Position numbers and translations under genes: made by a program. The notes below the pieces were generated by a model. The model was not told where the DNA came from. It searched no databases and worked only from the letters and a program-made list of their open reading frames with translations. Shown here one piece after another: positions 25,391-34,503 of a DNA stretch of 64,000 nt. Within the stretch, counting starts at the first letter, position 1, and each line of letters begins with the position of its first letter. Origin of the DNA: an uncultured Granulosicoccus sp. Lineage in GTDB: Bacteria > Pseudomonadota > Gammaproteobacteria > Granulosicoccales > Granulosicoccaceae. The DNA lies in assembly GCA_947495035.1 (NCBI GenBank), contig CANLXI010000032.1:1-64000 (forward strand), read 5' to 3'.

Positions 25391-25882
25391 TCAGCCGGCG
25401 ACCGGCAATGTGTAGCTGGGCTGATAGTTGACCTGAAAGCGTGAAAGGATCTGCCTGATCTGCTTCTCGTCAGGTGTGTCGCTGAATTCGAAGGCATCGA
25501 TGCCGGCACGTGCCATGAACAGCAGCTGGTCAGGTCGAACATCCCCACTGGCGCGCAACTCACCCGCGAAATGGAACTGCTCCCGCAGCATGCGCGCCTG
25601 GCTGTAACCTCGTCCATCGGTGTATTTCGGGAAATCGATGACGATCAACTGAATCCGGTGCAGGTGCTCGGCCAACAGTTGTACATCATCTTCCGGACTC
25701 AGGAACACGCCTGATACTCGACTGTTGGCATGTGCCTGCAACTCCAGAAAGCGTGACAGGCTGACCAGCACCGGTGCATCGATCTGCTCGGCATTCAGGG
25801 CCTGCGTCGTCTGAGGCGCGTCATCGTCAAGACGAATCCAGGGATTGTCGGTCATCAGGTGACCGTTACGCAGCAGAGGCAT
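25391..25882 (-). CDS. DUF934 protein, sulfite-reduction accessory
   Basis: The 163-residue DUF934 protein starts MPLLRNGHLM, with the family's WIRLDDD segment, a central LIVIDFPKYTDGRGYSQARMLR motif and a C-terminal FSRF. It overlaps the end of the upstream reductase gene by 17 bp. DUF934 genes almost always accompany a nitrite/sulfite reductase hemoprotein, so a role in assimilatory sulfite reduction is inferred from context; its biochemical activity is not known to me. Confidence 0.85.
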   Translation of the reverse strand: MPLLRNGHLMTDNPWIRLDDDAPQTTQALNAEQIDAPVLVSLSRFLELQAHANSRVSGVFLSPEDDVQLLAEHLHRIQLIVIDFPKYTDGRGYSQARMLREQFHFAGELRASGDVRPDQLLFMARAGIDAFEFSDTPDEKQIRQILSRFQVNYQPSYTLPVAG

Positions 25883-27545
25883 AGACCTTCTCCTTGAAAG
25901 GGGATACTCCAAGACGCCTGACCGCGTCATGGAAGGATTCTTCGGGTTGTCGTTCAGCGACGTAGGCTTCCAGCAGATGGCCGATGGCATCGGCAACCTC
26001 GGACTTGGCTATGGCCTTGCCAAGGCGTTGGCCCAATGCCGCCTGGTTGCCGGCGTGGCCACCGATGGTCAGCTGGTACCATTCCACGCCACCCTTGTCG
26101 ACGCCGAGAATGCCGATATCGCCGACATGATGATGTCCACAGGCATTCATGCAGCCCGAAATCTTGATGCTGATATCACCCAGTTCGTGCAGATAGTCCA
26201 GATCATCGAAACGCTGATAGATCTGATCGTGAATCTCCAGGGTGCCGGCATTGGCCAGTGAGCAGTAGTCCAGGCCGGGGCAGACGATCATGTCCGTCAG
26301 CTTGCCCAGATTGGGCGTAGCCAGACGTACGGCCTTGAGCTCCGACCATAGCTCGAACAGATCATCGACCGGCACATGTGCCAATACCAGGTTCTGCTCG
26401 TGGGTGCTGCGGATCTCGCTTTCGCTGAATCGCTCGGCAAGTTCTGCCACCTTGTCCATCTGGTCAGCCGTGATGTCGCCGGCAGGCGTACCCGGCGCTT
26501 TCAGTGAGAGATAGACAATACGACGCCCGCTGTCACGATGTGGCCGAGTATTGGCCTGGTACCACTGATTGAACAGCGGATTGCTTGATGTCTGTTCCGG
26601 CCCCTTGTGACTGGTGTCGTCCGTTCCGATCGTGGTCCGCACGGTGCCCAGCACCGGTGCGGCCGGGAACTGTGCTCTGAGGGCAGCGAACTGCTCTGCG
26701 GTAAAGCTGTCATCGCTGTCCTTCGAGCGGGACCACTGTTGTTCAACCTTGTCTCTGAAAGTGTCGATGCCCAGGGCATTGACCAGGATCTTGATGCGCG
26801 CCTTGTACAGATTGTCGCGCCGACCTTCGAGGTTGTACACGCGCAGAATGGCGGCCAGATACGTCAGCAGGTGTCGTGTCGGCAGAAACTCGCGGATCAC
26901 CTGACCGATATGAGGGGTGCGACCCAGGCCGCCGCCCACCAGCACTTCGAAACCGCTCTCGCCGGCGTCGTTGCGCAGTAGCCGCAGACCGATATCGTGC
27001 ACCTGGATTGCCGCACGATCACTCAAGGCTCCGGTAACCGCTATCTTGAACTTGCGAGGAAGCCAGTTGAATTCCGGGTGCAGTGTGGACCACTGGCGAA
27101 TCAGCTCGCACCAGGGGCGCGGATCATCGACCTCGTCTCCGATGGCACCGGCTAGTGGGTCGGTAGTTGTATTGCGAATGCAGTTGCCGCTGGTCTGGAT
27201 CGCGTGCATGTCGACCTCTGCAAGCTCGGCCAGAATGTCGGGAACCTGCTCGAGCTCGGGCCAGTTGAACTGGATGTTCTGGCGGGTGGTGATGTGACCA
27301 TACCCCTTGTCGTACACGCGGGCCACATGGGCCAGCGTCTTCATCTGGACACTGGACAGCATGCCGTAGGGAATGGCAACACGGAGCATATAGGCATGAC
27401 GTTGCAGATACAGGCCATTGCGAAGCCGCAGTTGCTTGTATTCCTCTTCGTCCAGTGCTCCGCTGAGTCGTCGCTCTGTCTGGTCGCGGAATTCAGCGAC
27501 TCGCGACTTCAGGAAATCCCGATCGAATTCGGTATAATTGTACAT
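25866..27545 (-). CDS. cysI: Nitrite/sulfite reductase hemoprotein (CysI type)
   Basis: The 559-residue siroheme/[4Fe-4S] reductase carries out six-electron reduction of sulfite to sulfide in assimilation. The two ferredoxin-like/nitrite-reductase repeats are visible: TRQNIQFNW in the first half and STHEQNLVLAHV in the second. The C-terminal third has VCPGLDYC and SGCMNACGHHHVGDIG, the CX5C...CX3C ligands of the cluster and siroheme. The context with DUF934 favours sulfite over nitrite. No CysJ flavoprotein is adjacent, so the electron donor is probably a ferredoxin or a reductase encoded elsewhere. Confidence 0.9.
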   Translation of the reverse strand: MYNYTEFDRDFLKSRVAEFRDQTERRLSGALDEEEYKQLRLRNGLYLQRHAYMLRVAIPYGMLSSVQMKTLAHVARVYDKGYGHITTRQNIQFNWPELEQVPDILAELAEVDMHAIQTSGNCIRNTTTDPLAGAIGDEVDDPRPWCELIRQWSTLHPEFNWLPRKFKIAVTGALSDRAAIQVHDIGLRLLRNDAGESGFEVLVGGGLGRTPHIGQVIREFLPTRHLLTYLAAILRVYNLEGRRDNLYKARIKILVNALGIDTFRDKVEQQWSRSKDSDDSFTAEQFAALRAQFPAAPVLGTVRTTIGTDDTSHKGPEQTSSNPLFNQWYQANTRPHRDSGRRIVYLSLKAPGTPAGDITADQMDKVAELAERFSESEIRSTHEQNLVLAHVPVDDLFELWSELKAVRLATPNLGKLTDMIVCPGLDYCSLANAGTLEIHDQIYQRFDDLDYLHELGDISIKISGCMNACGHHHVGDIGILGVDKGGVEWYQLTIGGHAGNQAALGQRLGKAIAKSEVADAIGHLLEAYVAERQPEESFHDAVRRLGVSPFKEKVYASAA

Positions 27546-27762
27546 GGCTCAGGCGACCTCGTTGGCGCAGGGGCCATCGACATGCAGTCGCTGGAGCTTG
27601 AATACCGGAAACAGGCCGCAGGGCCCGGTGCCTGGAATGGCCAACTCGGTACCAATCGTCATGCCCTGCCTGTATGCCCTGTGGTTCATGAGGCTATTTG
27701 AGCAGGACTGACGCCGAATGTTTAAGGCTTTTTCGCTATGTTCTTATGCTCTTTTCGAATAA

Positions 27763-27789
27763 GCCGCCGGAAGGGGAGCATCCGGCGGC
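27763..27789 (-). terminator. Stem-loop downstream of pilY1 copy a
   Basis: GCCGCCGGA (27763-27771) and TCCGGCGGC (27781-27789) form a perfect 9-bp GC-rich stem with a 9-base loop. It lies about 30 bp past the pilY1 stop on the minus strand and is followed there by a mixed TTATTC rather than a pure U-tract. It is a plausible end of the minor pilin operon. Confidence 0.55.
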
Positions 27790-27819
27790 AGATCAGTCTT
27801 TCATCAGGCGTTTACAGGG

Positions 27820-30800
27820 TCAGCTTCCATCCGCTTCTGCGGTTATTTCATCCGGTGTGGCACTACCGCGGCCGTTGTCCTGCCAGTAGGTGCGTTGGGT
27901 GAGGTCATCGAAGTCGATATCCAGTTTCTCGGTGCTGATCAGGACGGTTGTGGCGATGTTGCCGTCGGTTTCGGTAATCAAGGCCGTCGGGGCGGGGGGG
28001 ATTCCATCCTGCTGCAGAGTCTTCTTGCGATCCGATTTGGTCAGACTGCTGTTGCGATAGGTAACCTGATTTTCATTGTCGTTCGAATTCTCGTCGGTGC
28101 CCGATTCATCGTCGGGATCGGAAGAATCACTGTCATCCAGATCGACCGTGGGGGCTCCCGTGAAGATATCCAGCACATAGGCGGCACCTCCGCCAATGGC
28201 CGGTGAACAGCTGTCACCACTGGCGGCCGGTTCGTAGCTGGTGAAGATGACCTGATTGTTGATGGTCACGCTCTGGCTCATGACCTTCTCCCCGCTGGAT
28301 TCCAGCTCGAGCATCCAGCCGTAATCATTCAGGACGGGGTTCAGGTCGTCAGTCACATTGACCAGGTCCGATTCGGTGATCGGCGAATAGGAAGCTGATG
28401 TCGCCGAGCCGGTATTCTTGCCGTAACCTTCCGGCCGGGAATACACACTGTTGGATCGAATCATGTAGAACCGGTCCTTGACCCGCTCGTTGAGTGGGTG
28501 TGCCCGCCAGCCGGATCCGATACTGACAGACAGGAAGCGCTTGCCACCGCTGGCCACCAATGCGACATCGGGCTCGTTGTAGAAGCGACGCGCATCGGTC
28601 GCATTGTTGCCGTTCAGTTTGGCAATGACGCCGCCGTACACCAGCTGACCGCTCTGGTGAAAGGGCTGAAAATCGAAGCGCCACAACTGACCGCCCATGT
28701 CACCAACATACATCTGGTCCGACAGCCCGTCGCCGTTGACGTCAATCACGCGAATGTCCGACGGAATGCTGTAGTCCATGTCGGCGAAGCGCTCATCACC
28801 ACCATTGTTGCCTTGTCCGGCCCAGAGTCGGGTGCCAGTATCGGCATCCACGATATAGATGGCATTACCCGTTGTATCCGGAGTCTGCGAGGCTGTCAGA
28901 TTGGCCGTATTCGGGTCCTGATTGGTGTCATAGCCACCGGCAAAGATCACGACGTCCCGAGCCTCACCTCGATAGAAGATGGTTGTCGGAATGGGTTTGG
29001 ACCATGTTTGCCCCAGGTGTTCGAAATCATCACTGCCGCCACGGATCTGCCACAGCAGTTTGGGTTGCGTCCGGTCGGAGACATCCAAGGCATAGTAGTT
29101 GTTGCCTCCACGTCGCATCCCGACATACAGAATGGCTTTTTCTCCCGGATCCACGACGACGTTGTCATTGATATCGATGTGTCGGATGGATAGATCACCA
29201 TCCAGGCCGTAGGGATGCTTGGTCGACTGCTGGTTTTCATAGAACTCGTTGATATTGGGCAGCAGCTCCTTGGGCATGAAGGCGTACAGTTCGGTACCAT
29301 TCTCATGCTCGATGGCGTGCAGCAGGCCTTCATTGGTCGCCACGAAAATGGTGCTGTAGTTCTGACTGTTGCTCTTGTAGTTGAGCAGGATAGGCTGGGA
29401 ATGCATGGGGTCACCGATGTGTCGACGCACATCGGTTTCCTGGCCGTCCAGGTCCTCATCCTTCACGTCGACACCACGTGCCCACTTCAGAATCTCGGTT
29501 CTTCGGGCAATGTTGTCGGCATTGTTACTGCCGAGTCCGAGGTCGTCCACGGTGATGGCAGCATTCTGTTCGTGCAGTTTCTGGGCATTGGCAGTGAGAT
29601 CGACACCGTTGGCGGGAATCGTGTCTTCCAGGTAGGTGTAGACACGCCTGTCACCGACACCGTCGGGCCCATCCAGACTGACCTGGCTGGCAGCACCACC
29701 CATCTCGACCGAACCGCCGTCCACCGTATCGCTCCACCAGCTCTTGGCGGTATCCACGAAGTAGCCGGATGCTTCGTCCACGGCAGCCGTCTTGTTGACG
29801 TCCTGGATCAGGACGTTGCCCTTGCTGTCTGCACCCACGTAGTAGCGCTTGAGGTTGCCTGCCCAGTGCGGTCGTTCATCAGGCTTGAACAGGGCAAAGT
29901 AGATGTCGTTGCGATGGGTCAGGCGATTGAACTGACTGACTGTGCTGCCGGGCGCCACGAAACTGGTATCCACGGCCAGCACGTCTCCCAGAATGTTCTG
30001 GAAAACGGCAACCAGTTCTTCCGCAGAGGCCGCATCGTAATACGTACCGCCACCCGCGGTTGCAATATCGGACAGAAAATCGCTGTTGATGTTGAACCCG
30101 ATCGTATATGTGCTGATGTTCTGCTTGCGCGACATGTTTTCGTTGTGATCGGTTTCATCCAGCCAGGTGGCCAGTTCCACGCCACAGGCCTCATGGCCCG
30201 ATCCGGGATCACAGGATGTCGCACCAATGAGGTTCTTGACCTTGCTGATGGCGGTATTGCTGGTTGCGTCTCCATCGGACAGAAACACGATATGGTTGGT
30301 TTGACAGCTGTCGGCCAGAGGAGAAATGTACTGCGGATTTCCGGTGATTTCCTCGAAAGTGCAATTGCTGCTTTGCGGATTGGACGCCGTGCAGTTTGCA
30401 TTGACAGAGACCGAACCACCGGTATAGCTGTCCGGGTGGGAGACCCGGTGATAGGGATGCCGATAATAGCCACGCTGTGTACCGTAATCCACCGGACCTC
30501 CCAGCATGTATTGAACCGCCTCGTAGTAGGCGGCCACGATCGGCGTGCCGCCGGTAGCGGTCAACCCGTTGACGATGCTCTTCATGTCGTCCCGTGCGGT
30601 CTTGTAGGCGATACCTTGCGTACTGGCAGCGCCGATATTGGCCTTGTACTCGACACGAAGCTTGGGCGCTGCCGGTACCTCGCTGTCGTAGGACTCGAAC
30701 TGGCGCCTGTTGGTGCCTGACCCGTTGTAGGACACCACGAAGGCGATATCGTTTTCAGACTGCCAACCCGATCGATTGACAACAGCCTGCACGTGATTGC

Positions 30801-32148
30801 TGAGATCGGGCGAACTGACCTTGGTATTGCTTGACCAGTCGTCGGAATTGGCAATGTTCCAGATCACCGGGTTGGCAACCAGGGGGCGACCAGTGATCCA
30901 GCCATTGGTAGCGCTCAGCTCGGGAGCGCTGTCTGCATCTTCAGCCTGCAAGGACAGGGACAGGCTGCCACTTCTCTGACTATCCACCTCGAATTCGATT
31001 GATGCGCTCTCGATGGTGGCCCCTGTGGGGATGGCCAGGTCGCGAAAGCGCAGGCGTGTAACCACCTTGTTGCCCAGATTGCCATAGGTCAGTGGCATCT
31101 TGAGCTTGTCGTTGGTGACGATCTGGCTGTCGCTGACCTTCTCATAGGCGTCGTCAGCGGAGCTGTTGATCTGTGCGAGAGCCGATTTGCGTGTGCAACC
31201 CTTGTCGGCAGGGATGCTGTCCGAGTCATAGCTGACTCTCAGTACGGGGGCTCGACTGGCATTATTGGTGGTATAGGCGTAGGCAGCACGTTCACCGATA
31301 CCTTCGACAATGAAGGCCATCGACTGCTGTCCACACCAGTCACCACGATCGATGATCTCCTGGACCACTGTCTTGATGTCCGGCGACTGATAGGTATTGC
31401 CGCTACTCCAGCCGGTAGGCCACCAGTCGACCTTGGCAGAGGTACGTGGCTGGTCACTCAGGTAGTTGTTGTTGGTACCGATCGTGGGAGCATCGCCCAC
31501 ATCATGCCCGTAGATGCTCAGGAAGGCTGTTGAATAACGATTGACATCGGCCGTGAACTCGAGCTCGGCGCTGGTGATGGTTGCGCCGGAAGGAATGTCC
31601 AGGTCCTGAAACCGGAAGCTGACCAATTGGGGTGTCGAGCCATTGGACGCCCCCATGCTCAGCCGGGTGCCGCTGGGGGTCATCTGGCCATTGTGGATGT
31701 ACTGTTCCATATCATCATTGAGCGCCTGCACCTGCGATGAAATGACGATGGTTCCGCAGTCATTGTTGGCACAGATTTCCTGATCGATGCCTTTCACCGG
31801 GTAAAGTACCGCGCCACCACCGTCATAGCCATTGAATCGCATCAGGCCGACGTTCACATTGGCGGAGCTGTCCAGAATGGTGTTGAGCGCTGATTTCATG
31901 CGCTCGAGTCGCGTGCCGGAATAGCCGTAATCGCTTGAATTCATGGAGCCGGACGTATCCAGCACGAACATGACATTCGGAAACACATTGGTGTCCGGAT
32001 CCACCTGTCCGAAGAACACTTCCGTGTCATCGGCAGTGGCCGTCGAGAACGCAATGATCGACGAGATCAGCGAACTTGCGAGCAGGGCTGTCGTGGGGCG
32101 CTTGCGCTGCTGCCGACGGGCTTCAGGGCTGGCCTGCACACTATTCAT
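27820..32148 (-). CDS. pilY1: PilY1-type type IV pilus tip adhesin, copy a
   Basis: The 1442-residue PilY1 has ATG 32148 (MNSVQASPEA) preceded by GAGGT. A signal peptide ends near residue 40. A von Willebrand A domain starts with the MIDAS DTSGS at residue 64. It is interrupted at about 150-500 by two beta-sandwich-like modules, then resumes with GGTPIVAAYYEAV and the segment TNHIVFLSDGDAT. The C-terminal beta-propeller has EF-hand-like calcium loops (VNGDGLSDQMYVGDMGGQLWRFD) and the PilY1 signature YALDVSDRTQPKLLW. PilY1 sits at the pilus tip, assists pilus assembly with the minor pilins, and acts in adhesion and surface sensing. Unlike copy b, it starts 80 bp after pilX. Confidence 0.93.
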   Translation of the reverse strand: MNSVQASPEARRQQRKRPTTALLASSLISSIIAFSTATADDTEVFFGQVDPDTNVFPNVMFVLDTSGSMNSSDYGYSGTRLERMKSALNTILDSSANVNVGLMRFNGYDGGGAVLYPVKGIDQEICANNDCGTIVISSQVQALNDDMEQYIHNGQMTPSGTRLSMGASNGSTPQLVSFRFQDLDIPSGATITSAELEFTADVNRYSTAFLSIYGHDVGDAPTIGTNNNYLSDQPRTSAKVDWWPTGWSSGNTYQSPDIKTVVQEIIDRGDWCGQQSMAFIVEGIGERAAYAYTTNNASRAPVLRVSYDSDSIPADKGCTRKSALAQINSSADDAYEKVSDSQIVTNDKLKMPLTYGNLGNKVVTRLRFRDLAIPTGATIESASIEFEVDSQRSGSLSLSLQAEDADSAPELSATNGWITGRPLVANPVIWNIANSDDWSSNTKVSSPDLSNHVQAVVNRSGWQSENDIAFVVSYNGSGTNRRQFESYDSEVPAAPKLRVEYKANIGAASTQGIAYKTARDDMKSIVNGLTATGGTPIVAAYYEAVQYMLGGPVDYGTQRGYYRHPYHRVSHPDSYTGGSVSVNANCTASNPQSSNCTFEEITGNPQYISPLADSCQTNHIVFLSDGDATSNTAISKVKNLIGATSCDPGSGHEACGVELATWLDETDHNENMSRKQNISTYTIGFNINSDFLSDIATAGGGTYYDAASAEELVAVFQNILGDVLAVDTSFVAPGSTVSQFNRLTHRNDIYFALFKPDERPHWAGNLKRYYVGADSKGNVLIQDVNKTAAVDEASGYFVDTAKSWWSDTVDGGSVEMGGAASQVSLDGPDGVGDRRVYTYLEDTIPANGVDLTANAQKLHEQNAAITVDDLGLGSNNADNIARRTEILKWARGVDVKDEDLDGQETDVRRHIGDPMHSQPILLNYKSNSQNYSTIFVATNEGLLHAIEHENGTELYAFMPKELLPNINEFYENQQSTKHPYGLDGDLSIRHIDINDNVVVDPGEKAILYVGMRRGGNNYYALDVSDRTQPKLLWQIRGGSDDFEHLGQTWSKPIPTTIFYRGEARDVVIFAGGYDTNQDPNTANLTASQTPDTTGNAIYIVDADTGTRLWAGQGNNGGDERFADMDYSIPSDIRVIDVNGDGLSDQMYVGDMGGQLWRFDFQPFHQSGQLVYGGVIAKLNGNNATDARRFYNEPDVALVASGGKRFLSVSIGSGWRAHPLNERVKDRFYMIRSNSVYSRPEGYGKNTGSATSASYSPITESDLVNVTDDLNPVLNDYGWMLELESSGEKVMSQSVTINNQVIFTSYEPAASGDSCSPAIGGGAAYVLDIFTGAPTVDLDDSDSSDPDDESGTDENSNDNENQVTYRNSSLTKSDRKKTLQQDGIPPAPTALITETDGNIATTVLISTEKLDIDFDDLTQRTYWQDNGRGSATPDEITAEADGS
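30646..31701 (-). other. Two beta-sandwich modules inserted in PilY1-a VWA domain
   Basis: Two homologous segments lie between the MIDAS and the rest of the VWA domain. The shared pattern is FRxxDxxIPxGATIxSAxxEF near the start, then SPDxxxxVQxxxxRxxW and APxLRVxY at the end. The pattern resembles DNRLRE/CBM96-like beta-sandwiches found in secreted glycan-binding proteins; this relation is inferred from motif shape only. Coordinates are approximate and include the connecting linker. Confidence 0.65.
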
Positions 32149-32228
32149 AGGTTTACCTCGACGAGCAAGAGAATCAAGAGCCAATGCAATGGAAGGGCAG
32201 AGACGGTTCGCTGATGCATGGCGACGCA

Positions 32229-32729
32229 TCAACGGGCAGGAACGATTCGATAGGCGCCTTGTTCCACGGTCGCCTGTGAGCGTACGGCTTCGATCGCGCT
32301 GACGCCGGTAGAGACGTAATACAGCCCTTCAAAACCGGATGTGCCTTCACCCAGGGAGTAGCCGGGCGCTGCACCTGTACCGACCCACTCCAGCACGGAT
32401 CGGGACTCGAGCCCGATATCATCCCGCACTTCATCGATAGGCAGGACCACGGACTTCTGGTACCCGGCCGAGTAGGTTCTTGTCAGGTTGGCTGGATCAT
32501 TCAATGCAAGGTTGGAGGCGGACTCGGCGGCCTGGAAGGTGGCCGAGGTCTGTATGGCGTTGGTTGCCATGCGTTTTTCGAGCGTCGAGCTGCGCATGAC
32601 GGATGCTCCCATGATGGAGAGCATGAAGATCATGACCATGGCCACCAGCAAGGCGCCACCTTGCTGCCTGGGTTTGCTGGCATGCACATCGGCCATCCGG
32701 TCGAGATTGCATCGTGAGTCGTGTTTCAT
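32229..32729 (-). CDS. pilX: PilX-type minor pilin, copy a
   Basis: The 166-residue minor pilin has RQQG followed by a hydrophobic stretch GALLVAMVMIFMLSIMGASVMR, the prepilin peptidase site and N-terminal helix. There is no Glu at +5, as usual for PilX/GspK-type subunits, which are proposed to cap the pilus. TFQAAESA after the helix is the conserved PilX segment. ATG overlaps the pilW stop (ATGA). A 23-residue leader precedes the cleavage site. Copy b at 41412 is the homologue. Confidence 0.88.
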   Translation of the reverse strand: MKHDSRCNLDRMADVHASKPRQQGGALLVAMVMIFMLSIMGASVMRSSTLEKRMATNAIQTSATFQAAESASNLALNDPANLTRTYSAGYQKSVVLPIDEVRDDIGLESRSVLEWVGTGAAPGYSLGEGTSGFEGLYYVSTGVSAIEAVRSQATVEQGAYRIVPAR

Positions 32730-33922
32730 GGTCGTGTTCGCCGATTTCTGACCTTGACGGTAGTGTTGAAGGCAAGGCGATAGCGTTTGTCGCTCTTGTG
32801 GGTTCCCGCAGCCTGGGTGCTGGCAGCGGTATCGGGTTCGATCATCTGTCCAGCCAGAAAATAGGTGTTGGTATCATCGTCCTGAGCAATGCGGTTACGC
32901 GAGTTGAGCAGCAGCCCGATACGAATGCTTTCTATGCGGCGAGGGTCGTAGAGCGGGTCGGACGCCAGTACATAGGTCAGGCTCTCGTCACCGGTTCTGA
33001 TGCCAAATGCAATGCGCATGTCCTCCACGCCGCTGACCAGTTCCGTGGGTGGGTTCAGGGCCATGTCTCCGTAAGGGAGGGACTGTCGGTACAGTGAGGT
33101 GATGGCATCACCGTTGTCATTGGTCTGACCGGTGTCTCCCACGTAGTAGACACTGGACACAAAGCGCATGAACTTCGTTGCGGCTCCAGCTCCACCGGCA
33201 TAGATGCGAGTGAACGAACCGCTGGAGTTGGCGCTGGCCGAATGACCGATGGTTGCCGTATTGGCTCCGGTACTGATCGAGCTGATGCGAAAGATATCGG
33301 CGCCGTTGCAATCGGCAATGATGCCAAGATCACCGGCTGACAGATTGAAGTCTTCGCGACTGATACCCGGCGTGGTATCGACCACGACCGGACCGATCGT
33401 ATCGGGTACGCTGCCCGTACCAACCGACTGCACCAGCGGGTAAGTGGCCGGTGAGCCGAACTGCAGAGTCAGGGCATGCGTGCCGGGGATGGCATTGTGA
33501 TTGGCGGCGAGAAATCCGGGTGGTGGAGCCGGTGACCAGAGGTTTCCGGCACCGATGATGGATCCCATGGCGGCTGTCGCCTGCAGGTCAGCAGTCGGCA
33601 TGTCATTGCCCAACAGATTCGGCGACACGAAGTTGAGATCCAGGCATCCCTGGAATCCGGACATGCGGATCTCGCTGGCCATATTGTCAAGTGCAAATCT
33701 GGCACTTTCCTGTATGTCCGCCATGGCCGAGTTCAGCTCGGAGCTCTGTTTGTTGCCGGCGAATACCGCAATCATGCCCGAGATGAGCAACAGGCCCAGT
33801 GTCATGGCGATCAGCAGTTCGATCAGGGACAGGCCCCGTTGCTGTGTGCTCGGTCGCGCTTCACGCACGCATGGGCATTCGTGGCTGTTGTGGAGCAGGC
33901 TCCCTGCACATGGCAATCTCAT
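32726..33922 (-). CDS. pilW: PilW-type minor pilin, copy a
   Basis: The 398-residue protein has the prepilin site QRG followed by LSLIELLIAMTLGLLLISGMIAVFAG, with Glu at +5, and the PilW-specific segment ARFALDNMASEIRMSGFQGC right after the helix. The large C-terminal domain is typical for PilW. Its ATG shares one base with the pilV stop (TGATG), and its stop overlaps pilX. PilW joins PilV, FimT/FimU, PilX and PilE in the priming complex for the pilus. Confidence 0.92.
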   Translation of the reverse strand: MRLPCAGSLLHNSHECPCVREARPSTQQRGLSLIELLIAMTLGLLLISGMIAVFAGNKQSSELNSAMADIQESARFALDNMASEIRMSGFQGCLDLNFVSPNLLGNDMPTADLQATAAMGSIIGAGNLWSPAPPPGFLAANHNAIPGTHALTLQFGSPATYPLVQSVGTGSVPDTIGPVVVDTTPGISREDFNLSAGDLGIIADCNGADIFRISSISTGANTATIGHSASANSSGSFTRIYAGGAGAATKFMRFVSSVYYVGDTGQTNDNGDAITSLYRQSLPYGDMALNPPTELVSGVEDMRIAFGIRTGDESLTYVLASDPLYDPRRIESIRIGLLLNSRNRIAQDDDTNTYFLAGQMIEPDTAASTQAAGTHKSDKRYRLAFNTTVKVRNRRTRP

Positions 33923-34503
33923 CAGCGGTCTTCCAGGGCAAACTGGACTCGCAGGGTCTGCAGGTCATTCTCGCCGTTGATGACTTCACTCCATTGCATG
34001 ACAACGGCAAACACGCCGTCGCCGATGTCCAGAATTTCACCCTTGGCAGGCGTGGTGTCCGAGCCGGGCAGGGCAGGGGTGAAGCCACTACCGCCCTGCA
34101 TGGCATGCAGGCTGCTGCTCCAGTCAAAGAGATCCTGACGTGCGATACCCAGCGGATTGCACTCGATGACCGTGCAATTGGGGTTGCTGGCACTGGCGCT
34201 GGTACTCTGGCCGGAGTAATGTCCATCCTGCACGCCGGCTATATTGCTGCGCATGCGGTCAATCATGTCGCTGGCCAGAAAATACGCCTGTGATTGATAG
34301 TAGGCACTCTGACTGAAGCGCATGCCTTCCACCTGCATGCGTGCAGCGGCCAGAAAGCCCAGGGACATGATGATGACGGCTACCAGTATTTCGATCAGCC
34401 CGACGCCACGTTGCCCGCCGGGTCCGCGCACTGTTGTCCCGGGTGATACGCCCGGCAGCCTGTTCAGTGGAGTCAGTGGCATGACTCTGCGCGCTGCGTT
34501 CAT
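33922..34503 (-). CDS. pilV: PilV-type minor pilin, copy a
   Basis: The 193-residue protein has the prepilin site QRG followed by VGLIEILVAVIIMSLGFLAAARMQ, with Glu at +5; GFLAAARMQ is typical of PilV. Its start overlaps the fimT stop (ATGA). Copy b has the same length of 193 residues and the same helix ending, supporting common origin. It belongs to the tip priming complex. Confidence 0.92.
   Translation of the reverse strand: MNAARRVMPLTPLNRLPGVSPGTTVRGPGGQRGVGLIEILVAVIIMSLGFLAAARMQVEGMRFSQSAYYQSQAYFLASDMIDRMRSNIAGVQDGHYSGQSTSASASNPNCTVIECNPLGIARQDLFDWSSSLHAMQGGSGFTPALPGSDTTPAKGEILDIGDGVFAVVMQWSEVINGENDLQTLRVQFALEDR

Noticed and set aside
27204..27701. 165-residue plus-strand ORF across the cysI start
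   Set aside because: Mostly antisense to cysI and then runs into the upstream region; no motif or ribosome site.
29215..30720. 501-residue plus-strand ORF opposite pilY1 copy a
   Set aside because: Antisense shadow; no family motif, whereas the minus strand encodes the PilY1 VWA and propeller.
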